NCBI GenBank assembly: GCA_002238525.1
Contig: MPMN01000001.1
Span: 1 to 64,000, forward strand
Direction: 5' to 3'
From: Flavobacteriaceae bacterium bin25
GTDB lineage: Bacteria > Bacteroidota > Bacteroidia > Flavobacteriales > Flavobacteriaceae
Length of the DNA stretch: 64,000 bases
Every line of letters begins with the position of its first letter. Position 1 is the first letter of the stretch. Positions 1-7,943 of this stretch are shown one piece after another. The notes below the pieces were generated by a model, which was not told where the DNA came from, made no database searches, and saw only the letters and a program-made list of their open reading frames with translations. Both the position numbers and the translations under genes were made by a program.

Positions 1-102
1 CTATAAAAAACCAAGATGGATACATGAACAGAATCTATCAGATGAATTTAGGCGTGGAATTTTGAAGCGAAAACCCCGTCTATTTTTGCTTCATTTCCGC
101 CC

Positions 103-127
103 ATTCCATAACAAAGTGATTAGAGCC
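103..127. repeat. 25-bp dispersed repeat, copy 1
   Basis: This 25-bp stretch matches 10711-10735 at 24 of 25 positions; the shared core is AACAAAGTGATTAGAGCC. A third, more diverged copy lies at 12003-12026. Read on the minus strand, all three encode a short peptide of the form GS(N/D)HFV(V/M)(E/D). Here the frame stays open as far as the stop near position 83, so it may be the tail of a lost minus-strand gene. The rest of the left edge (1-164) shows no convincing gene. Confidence 0.6.
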
Positions 128-164
128 CACTAAATTAATCCCCCCTAGTTGTTTTGCTCAACTT

Positions 165-461
165 ATGACTGAGTTGAATGGAGATAATATCCAAGCGACA
201 ATTTATTTAGACAGAAATTCGTATCGTGGATGTTTTACAGCAAATTTGACATATTCGTCTGAAAAAGAAAATTATTTTAGATATACAATAAATCAACGTT
301 TACCAAACGATACCTACAGAATAACAATATCTGAAAAAATAAAAGGTAGTTTAATTGAGAGTCACGATAAGGTAATTATACAATTTATTCATAAAGAATA
401 TACTCTTGCAGATGGTAATATTAAAAAGGTATTCTCTGTAGACAAGAAGGGAGATTGGTAA
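165..461 (+). CDS. Hypothetical 98-residue protein
   Basis: I do not recognise this protein. It is a short, polar, lysine- and tyrosine-rich sequence with no signal peptide, membrane segment or Cys motif, and an alternating pattern suggesting beta strands. The ATG at 165 is the first usable start; the same frame has a stop about 45 bases upstream, and no clear ribosome-binding site is seen. A run of six C lies about 20 bases upstream. It sits just downstream of the first dispersed repeat copy, in a region that may have been rearranged. It could be a real small gene or the remnant of a larger one. Confidence 0.4.
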   Translation: MTELNGDNIQATIYLDRNSYRGCFTANLTYSSEKENYFRYTINQRLPNDTYRITISEKIKGSLIESHDKVIIQFIHKEYTLADGNIKKVFSVDKKGDW

Positions 462-527
462 TTTTTTATGTAAGATTGTCTCATACAGTTTTTATGAGTG
501 AATCGAAAGGCCTAAGTAAATAATGAA

Positions 528-1619
528 ATGAAATTAAAAACAATTTTTGGAGTCATTTTTCTATTGCAATTAATATGTTTTTCTTGTTTGGATGGCGATA
601 CCGGTTTCGTCACTGAGAGCGACAATGAAAAACTTACGGACCTTAATCTAGAAACGCTTATTGTAAGCACTAATTTACCTGCTCGTAATAATGCAGAAAT
701 GATTGAATTCAACGGGCAATATTGGTTTATGGGAGGCAAGACTCCTAAATTGGGGGACAGTACCTTTTTTAATGATATATGGAATAGCACAGATGGTGTA
801 AGTTGGACACAAGCAACCAATAATGCCTCTTGGAGCAAAAGAGGGAGCTTTAATCTTTTTGTTTTTCAAAATAAGCTATGGTTAATCGGAGGATTAGATA
901 ATATCCAAACTTTAAATGATATTTGGAATACCATTGACGGAATTACATGGGAAAGAGTGACAGAACATGGTCCCTGGCAATCAAGGAGTTCAATGGCAAT
1001 AAAAGTACATAATGACAAATTATATTTAGTTGGAGGTCATACAACAACTAACTGGGTTTTATATCAAGATATATGGGAATCCAATGATGGAATTAATTGG
1101 ACTGAAGTCGGAGAAATTAGTGATGATTTGTTAGGAACTACAAATAGTAATCAAGGAATTCAAAAACATCATATCATAAAGCTCGAAAATGAGTACTTCA
1201 TTATTTGCGGTCAATTAGCTTCTTCTTTTGAGCCTCTTACTAGTGTTATAAAAAGTGAAGATATGGTAAACTGGGAATTGGTTACTAGGGATACGCCGTG
1301 GAAAGATTATGCAAATTCAAATGTATCTGACTTAAGACCTTTTATTTACAAAGACCGGATTATGATTGTGGTTAATAGTATTATTAATAGTGAATTTAAG
1401 TCGATTTTATACTCTTCCATAAATGGCTTTGAATGGAAAAAGGAATATGAATTTCCAAGTTTTATAAGCGACATTAAGTATGCTTTTTTAGGTTTTTTAA
1501 ATAAGCCTAGAAGCCTCGAAATAAATAATCAAATCTATCTTTATGGTTCATATGAGTCTTCTGTGATTTATAACGTACCAGATACACAAACTCATCTTAT
1601 CAAGATAATTTATCAGTAA
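528..1619 (+). CDS. Kelch-repeat lipoprotein
   Basis: A 363-residue exported protein. The N-terminus has a Lys-containing start, a hydrophobic core and a lipobox ending CFSC (Cys20), which predicts a lipoprotein anchored in a membrane. The body carries at least three repeats of about 55 residues with the pattern 'W-x-x-GG ... DIW-x-(S/T)-x-DG-x-x-W', for example FNDIWNSTDGVSWTQ, LNDIWNTIDGITWER and YQDIWESNDGINWTE. These are Kelch-type blades of a beta-propeller, often used for carbohydrate or protein binding. No catalytic motif is visible and the ligand is unknown. The gene stands alone, with no operon partner on its strand. Confidence 0.75.
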   Translation: MKLKTIFGVIFLLQLICFSCLDGDTGFVTESDNEKLTDLNLETLIVSTNLPARNNAEMIEFNGQYWFMGGKTPKLGDSTFFNDIWNSTDGVSWTQATNNASWSKRGSFNLFVFQNKLWLIGGLDNIQTLNDIWNTIDGITWERVTEHGPWQSRSSMAIKVHNDKLYLVGGHTTTNWVLYQDIWESNDGINWTEVGEISDDLLGTTNSNQGIQKHHIIKLENEYFIICGQLASSFEPLTSVIKSEDMVNWELVTRDTPWKDYANSNVSDLRPFIYKDRIMIVVNSIINSEFKSILYSSINGFEWKKEYEFPSFISDIKYAFLGFLNKPRSLEINNQIYLYGSYESSVIYNVPDTQTHLIKIIYQ

Positions 1620-1889
1620 ACATATGTCGTTTCGATACCTTCATGGATACTCTTTTAATTTGTCTGGAGTATTCTGATAATTTGGAATTACCATCAGTAA
1701 ATTGTGATACATTCGCATAGAAAATGTGTCTAGTATTTTCATAGTTGTAATCTTTACTGCAGATTCAAGTCACCAATGCAATTTTAGGAGGAGAGCAAAT
1801 GCAGCTTATATTTTATCAGAGAAAGTACAAAAGGCAACCTATAAACTAAAAATAAAAAGTTTTATCTCTAAAAGATTATCATCTGACAG

Positions 1890-1963
1890 TGACCTCGGCA
1901 GGACTCAAACCTGCAACCTCTTGATCCGTAATCAAGTGCACTATTCAATTATGCTACGAGGCC
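1890..1963 (-). tRNA. tRNA-Arg (anticodon ACG)
   Basis: Read on the minus strand the sequence folds as a 74-nt cloverleaf. The acceptor stem GGCCTCG pairs with CGAGGTC (one G-T), the D stem GCAT with GTGC, the anticodon stem CTTGA with TCAAG around the loop TTACGGA, and the T stem GCAGG with CCTGC around TTTGAGT. The anticodon is ACG, which should be edited to ICG and read CGU/CGC/CGA. The CCA end is not encoded. The discriminator is A. A plus-strand open frame that runs through this region is not a gene. Confidence 0.93.
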
Positions 1964-2042
1964 TAAAAGAGAGAAGACAAAATTACTAAAGATTACACAA
2001 GGAAAATTTTAGTGACACTAGTTATAGTATATTGTAAGGCGT

Positions 2043-2990
2043 ATGTTTCAAAATATAATAGCCATCGTTTGTGGCGTAGTATTGCTCTATAAAGGAGGTG
2101 AATGGCTCTGCAGAGGCGGAGTATCCCTAGCCGAGAAATTTAAAATACCAAGAGTTATAATTGGGGTAACATTAGTTTCATTCGTTACTTCTGCCCCAGA
2201 ACTAGCCGTAGTGTTGAATGCAAACCAAAGCCAATTGTCCACTTTGGCTTTGAGCAATATAATCGGTTCAAATATTTCAAATGTGGGACTTATTCTTGGG
2301 GTTTTGATAGTTGGAATGTCAATTTCCCTGAAATCAGAAATTCAGAATCTCTGGATGGTTATGGTAACTGTCAGCGTGATTTTTGCAGGTCTATTATTGT
2401 ACAATGGAAACCTCGTACGGGTTGAAGGTATCATCCTATGTGGATTGGCTTTTGTTACTATTTACTATCTGGTAAAACACCAAACTTCGGTTGTCGGAAT
2501 TGAATCTACACAAGTTGTATCCATCAAAAATAATTATAAAATAATCGGGCTGGTTATAGTATCTGGCATTTGTCTATGGTTGGGTTCAGAGGTTCTGGTA
2601 AAAGCAGTAAATACAATTTCAATTGACTTAGGAATTTCTCAGAGAATAATGGGATTATCGGTTGTGGCAATTAGTACCTCACTCCCAGAACTAGCTGCTT
2701 CATTAGTAGCCTTGAGTAAAAAAGAGGCTGGGATATCTATCGGAAATATTTTCGGTTCCAATATATTTAACCTCCTAGTAGTTATGGGCTTGGCCTCAAC
2801 CATATCAGAATTTGCTATACCCAATGAGGATCGAATTGATTTTCTAAGAGATGTGATTTTTATGGTAGGATTGTCTCTAATGCTTTATCCACTCCTCTTT
2901 TGGGTAGGGAAAAAATTAACCTTAGGACGCCTAGAGGGATCGATTCTGCTGATATTTTATTTTGGTTATTTCTACTTTATTCTTAAATAA
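2043..2990 (+). CDS. Calcium/sodium antiporter (CaCA family, YrbG-like)
   Basis: A 315-residue inner-membrane protein with about ten hydrophobic segments. The two inverted alpha repeats that define the cation/Ca2+ exchanger superfamily are both present. The first contains VTLVSFVTSAPELAVV followed by NIIGSNISNVGLILG (residues about 45-90). The second contains VVAISTSLPELAAS followed by GNIFGSNIFNLLVVMG (about 205-250). The acidic SAPE and SLPE glutamates are the expected ion ligands. Length and layout fit the bacterial YrbG group, which is thought to export Ca2+ in exchange for Na+ or K+. It is a single gene that ends at a hairpin terminator shared with the convergent glutamine synthetase gene. 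Confidence 0.9.
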   Translation: MFQNIIAIVCGVVLLYKGGEWLCRGGVSLAEKFKIPRVIIGVTLVSFVTSAPELAVVLNANQSQLSTLALSNIIGSNISNVGLILGVLIVGMSISLKSEIQNLWMVMVTVSVIFAGLLLYNGNLVRVEGIILCGLAFVTIYYLVKHQTSVVGIESTQVVSIKNNYKIIGLVIVSGICLWLGSEVLVKAVNTISIDLGISQRIMGLSVVAISTSLPELAASLVALSKKEAGISIGNIFGSNIFNLLVVMGLASTISEFAIPNEDRIDFLRDVIFMVGLSLMLYPLLFWVGKKLTLGRLEGSILLIFYFGYFYFILK

Positions 2991-2992
2991 AA

Positions 2993-3015
2993 AAACCGCT
3001 CAAAATAAGCGGTTT
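2993..3015. terminator. Bidirectional hairpin terminator
   Basis: AAACCGCT at 2993-3000 pairs perfectly with AGCGGTTT at 3008-3015 around a 7-base loop. It is flanked by an A run on the left and T-rich sequence on the right, so it can work in both directions. It lies between two convergent genes. Confidence 0.85.
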
Positions 3016-3042
3016 GTATTTAAAATCATTAGGAGGTCAAAT

Positions 3043-4050
3043 TTAAACTTCAATTCCCTTGACTGTTTTGATAATTCTTGATGCAATCTTGTAAGGATCT
3101 CCATTAGATGCAGGTCTTCTGTCTTCTAACCAACCTTTCCATCCACTTTTAACTGTCATTACAGGAATTCGAATTGAGGCACCTCGATCAGAAATGCCAT
3201 AACTAAATTCATCTATAGATTGGGTCTCATGGTCACCTGTCAATCTCTTATCATTATCATGTCCGTACAGTTCGATATGCTCTTTAACAAGTGGTCTGAA
3301 ACCTTCACAAATTTTCCTATAAATGGCCTCTTCTCCACAAGTTCTCAATGTAGTATTAGAAAAATTAGCATGCATACCTGATCCATTCCAATCAGTATCA
3401 CCGAGTGGCTTGGGATGCCAATTGATGGCAACACTATATTTCTCTCCTATCCGTTCTAATAGGTATCTAGCAACCCAGGTTTCATCTCCAGCCTGTGCTG
3501 CACCTTTGGCAAAAGTCTGGAATTCCCACTGTCCGGCTGCAACTTCACCATTAATACCTTCGATATTGATCCCGGCCGCAAGACATTGGTCAAGATGCTC
3601 TTCAATGATTTTCCTGCCAAAAGCATTTTTTGCCCCAACGGAACAATAAAATTGCCCCTGAGGAGTTTGATCTCTAGGAAAACCCAAAGGCAAATTTGTT
3701 TCGGTATCCCACAGAAAATACTCCTGCTCGAAACCAAACCAAAAATCACTATCATCATCATCAATAGTAGACCGTCCATTGGATGCATGAGGCGTACCAT
3801 CGGCATTTAATACCTCGTTCATCACCAAGTAGCCATTTAGTCGATCGGGATCGCGGAAAATAGCAACTGGCTTAAGCAGACAATCTGAATCATCTCCCGT
3901 AGCCTGCCGGGTTGAGGATCCATCAAATGCCCATAGGGGACAATCTTCCAATTTTCCACTAAAATCTTCAATGATTTTGGTTTTACCACGAAGATTTGGT
4001 GTGGGAAGATAACCATCTAACCAGATGTACTCTAATTTTGATTTAATCAT
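3043..4050 (-). CDS. glnA: Glutamine synthetase, type II (eukaryote-like)
   Basis: This 335-residue enzyme makes glutamine from glutamate, ammonia and ATP. Its length and motifs match the short GSII class rather than the roughly 470-residue GSI or 700-residue GSIII. Seen in order are WAFDGSSTRQATGDDSDC (beta-grasp loop, residues 40-57), FGFEQEYFLWD (metal-binding Glu), GEVAAGQWEFQ, NWHPKPLGDTDWNGSGMH (ATP and glutamate site), KRLTGDHETQSIDEFSYG, and DRGASIRIP near the C-terminus. The GSI adenylylation tyrosine loop is absent, so regulation by adenylylation is not expected. GSII is common in Bacteroidota. It would supply glutamine to the glutamate synthase encoded at the right end of the window. 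Confidence 0.95.
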   Translation of the reverse strand: MIKSKLEYIWLDGYLPTPNLRGKTKIIEDFSGKLEDCPLWAFDGSSTRQATGDDSDCLLKPVAIFRDPDRLNGYLVMNEVLNADGTPHASNGRSTIDDDDSDFWFGFEQEYFLWDTETNLPLGFPRDQTPQGQFYCSVGAKNAFGRKIIEEHLDQCLAAGINIEGINGEVAAGQWEFQTFAKGAAQAGDETWVARYLLERIGEKYSVAINWHPKPLGDTDWNGSGMHANFSNTTLRTCGEEAIYRKICEGFRPLVKEHIELYGHDNDKRLTGDHETQSIDEFSYGISDRGASIRIPVMTVKSGWKGWLEDRRPASNGDPYKIASRIIKTVKGIEV

Positions 4051-4067
4051 AAAAAGTTGTTAAAATG

Positions 4068-4097
4068 TTGATTCTAATTTTCTAAATTATACTTTTG
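4068..4097 (+). promoter_or_regulatory. Predicted promoter for the purM-like/prfA/pyrF run
   Basis: TTG at 4068-4070, a 19-base spacer and TACTTTTG at 4090-4097 match the Bacteroidota consensus TTG-N(17-23)-TAnnTTTG. The leader to the ATG at 4217 would be about 115 bases. Confidence 0.55.
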
Positions 4098-4098
4098 A

Positions 4099-4106
4099 CA
4101 AATCTA
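4099..4106 (-). promoter_or_regulatory. Possible -7 element for glutamine synthetase
   Basis: On the minus strand this reads TAGATTTG, matching TAnnTTTG, and would give a leader of about 40 bases to the glnA start at 4050. No good TTG lies at the right distance, so the call is tentative. It is nearly back to back with the plus-strand promoter. Confidence 0.35.
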
Positions 4107-4216
4107 AGTCATACGGACTAATATTTACATTAGGGATTTGCTGGATTAAAATTCATTTTGAAAGAGTAGTGTATTATTTCCAATTTTTTTAACAATATGA
4201 TAATTTTTTACCCATA

Positions 4217-5383
4217 ATGGACAGGTATTTACAAAGAGGGGTATCTTCTTCGAAAAAAGATGTCCACAGTGCCATTCAGAATATAGGCAAGGGACTATTC
4301 CCAAAAGCATTTTGCAAAGTCCTACCGGATTTTATCACTGGCTCTAGAGAACATTGTCTATTGATGCATGCCGATGGTTCGGGAACCAAATCAGCTCTTG
4401 CGTATGTCTATTGGAAAGAGACAGGTGACCTATCGGTATGGGAAGGTATTGCCCAAGATGCGATAGTAATGAACACCGACGATTTAATGTGTGTTGGAGC
4501 GATTGAAAATTTGGTCGTTTCCTCAACTATTGGTAGAAATCAAAAAAAAATACCTTCAGAAGTTATAAAAGCGATAATCCACGGAACAGAGTGTTTTTTG
4601 GAAAATTTAAGAAATAATGGAATTGATATATATAGTGGCGGAGGAGAGACCGCTGATTTGGGAGATTTGGTCAGAACAATTGTGGTTGATGCTTCCATGA
4701 TATGTAGACTTGAGCGAAATAAAGTAATTGATAATTCCAAAATTTCATCAGGTAATGTAATTGTCGGACTAGCATCTTGGGGTAAAGCCAATTATGAAGA
4801 TCAATATAATTCCGGGATTGGTTGCAATGGATTGACTTCTGCACGTCATGACTTGTTTAATCAGAAAGTTAAAAAGAAGTATCCAGAGAGTTTTGATTCA
4901 TCAATACCCGAGGAACTAACCTACACCGGTGACTATTTTTTGACTGATTCTTTGGAAGATTACAATTCAGATATTGGAAAGTTTGTACTCAGTCCGACCA
5001 GAACTTATTTGCCGGTTGTCAAAACCATTTTAAAGCAGGTTGATTACAAAAAAATCTATGGCATGATTCACTGCACTGGCGGTGGACAAATCAAAGTGCT
5101 CAATTTTATTGATAACCTATTTATTATCAAAGACAATCTGTTTCAACCACCAAAAATCTTTGAGTTGATTCGACAAACATCAAACACCCCTTTGAGTGAA
5201 ATGTACCAGGTATTCAATATGGGTCATCGATTGGAATTTTATGTGGATGAACACATCGCACAAGACATTATCGAAATATCCAAAAGCTTTTCAATAGAAG
5301 CAAAAATTATTGGAAGGGTTGAATCTCGCGACAATAGAGGTCTTGAGATTCGTACTTCCCAAGGAATTGTTTCATACCCTTAG
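4217..5383 (+). CDS. purM: PurM-like AIR synthase (phosphoribosylformylglycinamidine cyclo-ligase)
   Basis: A 388-residue protein of the PurM/AIRS family, which closes the imidazole ring in purine synthesis (FGAM + ATP to AIR). It is longer than the E. coli enzyme (about 345 residues) but resembles the Bacteroidota form. Visible signatures are MHADGSGTKSALAYVY (residues about 52-67, the PurM GTD/GSGTK loop), NTDDLMCVGA, YSGGGETADLGD, the glycine-rich SGIGCNGLTSAR, and IHCTGGGQIK. In Bacteroidota a gene of this type commonly precedes prfA and pyrF, as here. The gap to prfA is 83 bases. It is the only purM candidate in the window. Confidence 0.85.
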   Translation: MDRYLQRGVSSSKKDVHSAIQNIGKGLFPKAFCKVLPDFITGSREHCLLMHADGSGTKSALAYVYWKETGDLSVWEGIAQDAIVMNTDDLMCVGAIENLVVSSTIGRNQKKIPSEVIKAIIHGTECFLENLRNNGIDIYSGGGETADLGDLVRTIVVDASMICRLERNKVIDNSKISSGNVIVGLASWGKANYEDQYNSGIGCNGLTSARHDLFNQKVKKKYPESFDSSIPEELTYTGDYFLTDSLEDYNSDIGKFVLSPTRTYLPVVKTILKQVDYKKIYGMIHCTGGGQIKVLNFIDNLFIIKDNLFQPPKIFELIRQTSNTPLSEMYQVFNMGHRLEFYVDEHIAQDIIEISKSFSIEAKIIGRVESRDNRGLEIRTSQGIVSYP

Positions 5384-5466
5384 ATTTTTAAGGTTTAAAT
5401 TTGCATCTAGAACTTTTTGGTTTTCAGTTAGAGAAAAGAATTCCATTCGGTATATAATAAAAGGAT

Positions 5467-6543
5467 ATGTTAGAAAATCTCAATCTATTTCAGCAGAGAT
5501 ATGATGAAATAAGTGATTTAATAATACAACCAGACTTAATTTCAAATCACATAAGATATTCTGAATTACTCAAAGAGTATAAAGAACTAGAAACCAAGAT
5601 ATTCAAATTGCAGGAATACAAAACTTTGTTGCAAGACTTTCAAGAAGCCAAACAGATTTTAAAAGACGAATCAGACCATGAACTGTTATTGATGGCTCAG
5701 CAAGAACATGATAGCCTAGAATCAAGAATACCTGAAATAGAAAAAGAAATAAGACTACTACTAATTCCCAAAGATCCCCAAGATGCTAAAAATGTTATGG
5801 TTGAAATAAGAGCTGGAACTGGAGGGGATGAGGCTAGTTTATTCGCCGGGGACTTATTTAGGATGTATACCAAGTATTGTCAGTCAAAAAAATGGGAGAT
5901 ATCTTTAATTGATGCTCATGAGGGTAGTGCTGGCGGTTTCAAAGAAGTGATATTTGAGGTTAATGGCACTGATGTTTACGGCCACCTAAAATTTGAATCT
6001 GGGGTACATCGGGTTCAAAGAGTGCCCAAGACAGAAACTCAAGGCAGGGTTCATACCTCAGCAGCTACTGTAATGGTATTACCCCAAGCAGAAGAACTTG
6101 ATATTAAAGTTAATATGAACGAGGTTCGCGTTGATTATTTCTGCTCATCAGGACCAGGCGGTCAATCGGTCAATACAACCTATTCGGCTGTTCGTCTCAC
6201 TCATGAACCAACCGGAATTGTAGCCCAATGCCAAGATCAAAAATCCCAACATAAGAATAAAGAAAAAGCCCTAGTCGTATTACGTTCAAGACTCTATGAA
6301 CACGAACTAAAAAAGCGACAAAATGAGGAATCTGAAAAGAGAAATTCACTGGTTGTCAGTGGTGATCGTTCAGAAAAAATCAGGACTTACAATTACCCCC
6401 AGAGTCGGGTTACGGATCATCGAATCGGGCTGACATTGTATGAACTGTCCAATATTCTTGATGGAGATATAGAAAAATTAGTTGAGAAACTTAAGCTACA
6501 TCAAAGTAGAGATTTACTTCAAAATGACGATCTCTTTTCATGA
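5467..6543 (+). CDS. prfA: Peptide chain release factor 1
   Basis: A 358-residue class I release factor that ends translation at UAA and UAG. The catalytic GGQ lies in [17 protein letters not shown] at about residues 230-232. The stop-codon reading tripeptide is PKT (about 187-189, in [14 protein letters not shown]), the PxT form typical of RF1 rather than the SPF of RF2. Length equals the usual 360. The N-terminal third is a charged helical domain, as expected. The start has AAAGGA close upstream. The stop overlaps the pyrF start (ATGA), pointing to coupled translation. Confidence 0.97.
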   Translation: MLENLNLFQQRYDEISDLIIQPDLISNHIRYSELLKEYKELETKIFKLQEYKTLLQDFQEAKQILKDESDHELLLMAQQEHDSLESRIPEIEKEIRLLLIPKDPQDAKNVMVEIRAGTGGDEASLFAGDLFRMYTKYCQSKKWEISLIDAHEGSAGGFKEVIFEVNGTDVYGHLKFESGVHRVQRVPKTETQGRVHTSAATVMVLPQAEELDIKVNMNEVRVDYFCSSGPGGQSVNTTYSAVRLTHEPTGIVAQCQDQKSQHKNKEKALVVLRSRLYEHELKKRQNEESEKRNSLVVSGDRSEKIRTYNYPQSRVTDHRIGLTLYELSNILDGDIEKLVEKLKLHQSRDLLQNDDLFS

Positions 6544-7370
6544 GGCACTCTGATTTAATCCAGCAAATCAGGGTTAAAAAATCATTCCTCTGTATAGGCT
6601 TGGACCTTGATATTGACCGACTACCGAGTCCATTTAAAAAAAATATTGATTCTCTTTTTTCGTTTTCAAAAGACATAATTGATGCCACTTCAGCATATTC
6701 TATTGCTTATAAACCCAATTTGGCATTTTTTGAAGCATATGGTGCTAAGGGATGGGGAGTCCTTGAACAGATAATGGACTATATCAATTCAACATACCCT
6801 GAACTCTTTACAATTGCTGATGCAAAAAGAGGAGACATTGGGACTTCTTCCGAACGATATGCCAAAGCTTTTTTTGAAGTCCTCAATTTTGATGCAGTGA
6901 CCTTATCACCCTATATGGGTAGAGATTCAATATCTCCATTTTTAGCCTATAAAAATAAACACGTTATTCTGTTGGGATTAACTTCTAATTTAGGTGCTCA
7001 GGATTTTCAATTACTAGGCGAAGGTAAAAATACATGGTTTGCACAGGTCATTCAAAATAGTCAAACCTGGTCTAATTCAGATCGAATTTGGTATGTAGTG
7101 GGTGCTACAAAAGCCGAGTACTTAAAACTTGTGAGAAGCCTTGTCCCAAATACTTTTTTATTAGTTCCTGGAATCGGTGCTCAAGGTGGTAATCTTTCAG
7201 AGGTGGTTCGTTTTGGGTTAAACGAACAATGTGGCTTATTAGTCAATTCCTCACGGGGTATTATCTACAAGTCAAATGGCTCAGACTTTGCTCGGGCTGC
7301 CGAAGTTCAATCCCATAAGCTGCAATCTGAAATGGAAGTATATCTCAAAGATATACGAGACTTTCTGTAG
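6540..7370 (+). CDS. pyrF: Orotidine 5'-phosphate decarboxylase
   Basis: This 276-residue enzyme converts OMP to UMP, the last step of de novo pyrimidine synthesis. The catalytic block is [17 protein letters not shown] (residues about 94-110), with the Asp-x-Lys-x-x-Asp set of the family. [13 protein letters not shown] and [12 protein letters not shown] (phosphate binding) follow, and VNSSRGIIY lies near the C-terminus. The length and the SPYMG motif fit the PyrF type 2 subfamily used by Bacteroidota. The ATG overlaps the prfA stop codon by four bases. Nothing in the sequence suggests separate regulation. Confidence 0.96.
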   Translation: MRHSDLIQQIRVKKSFLCIGLDLDIDRLPSPFKKNIDSLFSFSKDIIDATSAYSIAYKPNLAFFEAYGAKGWGVLEQIMDYINSTYPELFTIADAKRGDIGTSSERYAKAFFEVLNFDAVTLSPYMGRDSISPFLAYKNKHVILLGLTSNLGAQDFQLLGEGKNTWFAQVIQNSQTWSNSDRIWYVVGATKAEYLKLVRSLVPNTFLLVPGIGAQGGNLSEVVRFGLNEQCGLLVNSSRGIIYKSNGSDFARAAEVQSHKLQSEMEVYLKDIRDFL

Positions 7371-7943
7371 CCCCTATATAACTGTTTGAAGAATCAAGTT
7401 TTTTAAACAGGCCCTAGGAAATAGTAAGGGCATATACTTTTTCCAATTGGTTCTACTGCACTTAATGCGTGAGTAGAAATCGCTTTGAATGGGCGATATC
7501 TATATTTACCTCACTTTACATGAGAATTATGTTGACGTACCCCTTTTTCACTTTACAACCATGAATGATTAAAGGTATTTTAAAGGTTCAATGTGACATT
7601 GCCTGATTCGTCAATGAACACTCTTTACTCCCAAAACCCTCTGAGAGGGAGCAATAACTTTGGAAGAAGGAACTTGCTCCGGTGTCCCTGATGTTATGGG
7701 CAGCATGGATATCCGCATTGATAGAAAACCCGCAGTTTAAACATTTGAATTTCGATTATTTTAACTAAATGTTAAATAAATTTCTAAACCCGATTAGTTT
7801 ACATATTCTAATGCTATTACTAAAAATTTAACCCAAAAGTCTCTTACCTATAATTTATGGTAAGAATGTCAATCAAGAATAGAAATACCTACTGAGATAT
7901 AACGTCTCCAAATTAGTGGTTACAATAGCATATAAATCCCTTA
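7371..7943. other. Intergenic region with a dead transposon fragment
   Basis: This 573-base stretch has no intact gene. It contains the TnpB remnant at 7588-7755. A weak inverted repeat, CTGTTT at 7382-7387 with AAACAG at 7405-7410, lies after pyrF and could end its transcript. The part left of 7588 corresponds to the 3' side of the lost tnpB, where a right end and guide-RNA scaffold would have been. I see no clear transposon ends. Confidence 0.6.
7588..7755 (-). pseudogene. C-terminal remnant of TnpB (IS200/IS605-type)
   Basis: On the minus strand a frame of about 55 codons encodes KCLNCGFSINADIHAAHNI and then runs to a stop at 7588-7590. This is the second half of the TnpB zinc ribbon (C-x2-C) together with the conserved N-A-D-x-x-A-A-x-N-I that holds the last RuvC aspartate. 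An in-frame stop lies just upstream, and the first zinc-ribbon cysteines and the rest of the roughly 400-residue protein are missing, so it is dead. A GC-rich inverted element around CCCTCTGAGAGGG lies inside the tail. No TnpA transposase is seen in the window. Confidence 0.8.

Noticed and set aside
1726-1989. Plus-strand 87-codon frame
   Set aside because: It runs through the minus-strand tRNA-Arg, and part of its peptide is simply the tRNA read backwards; no homology or start signal.
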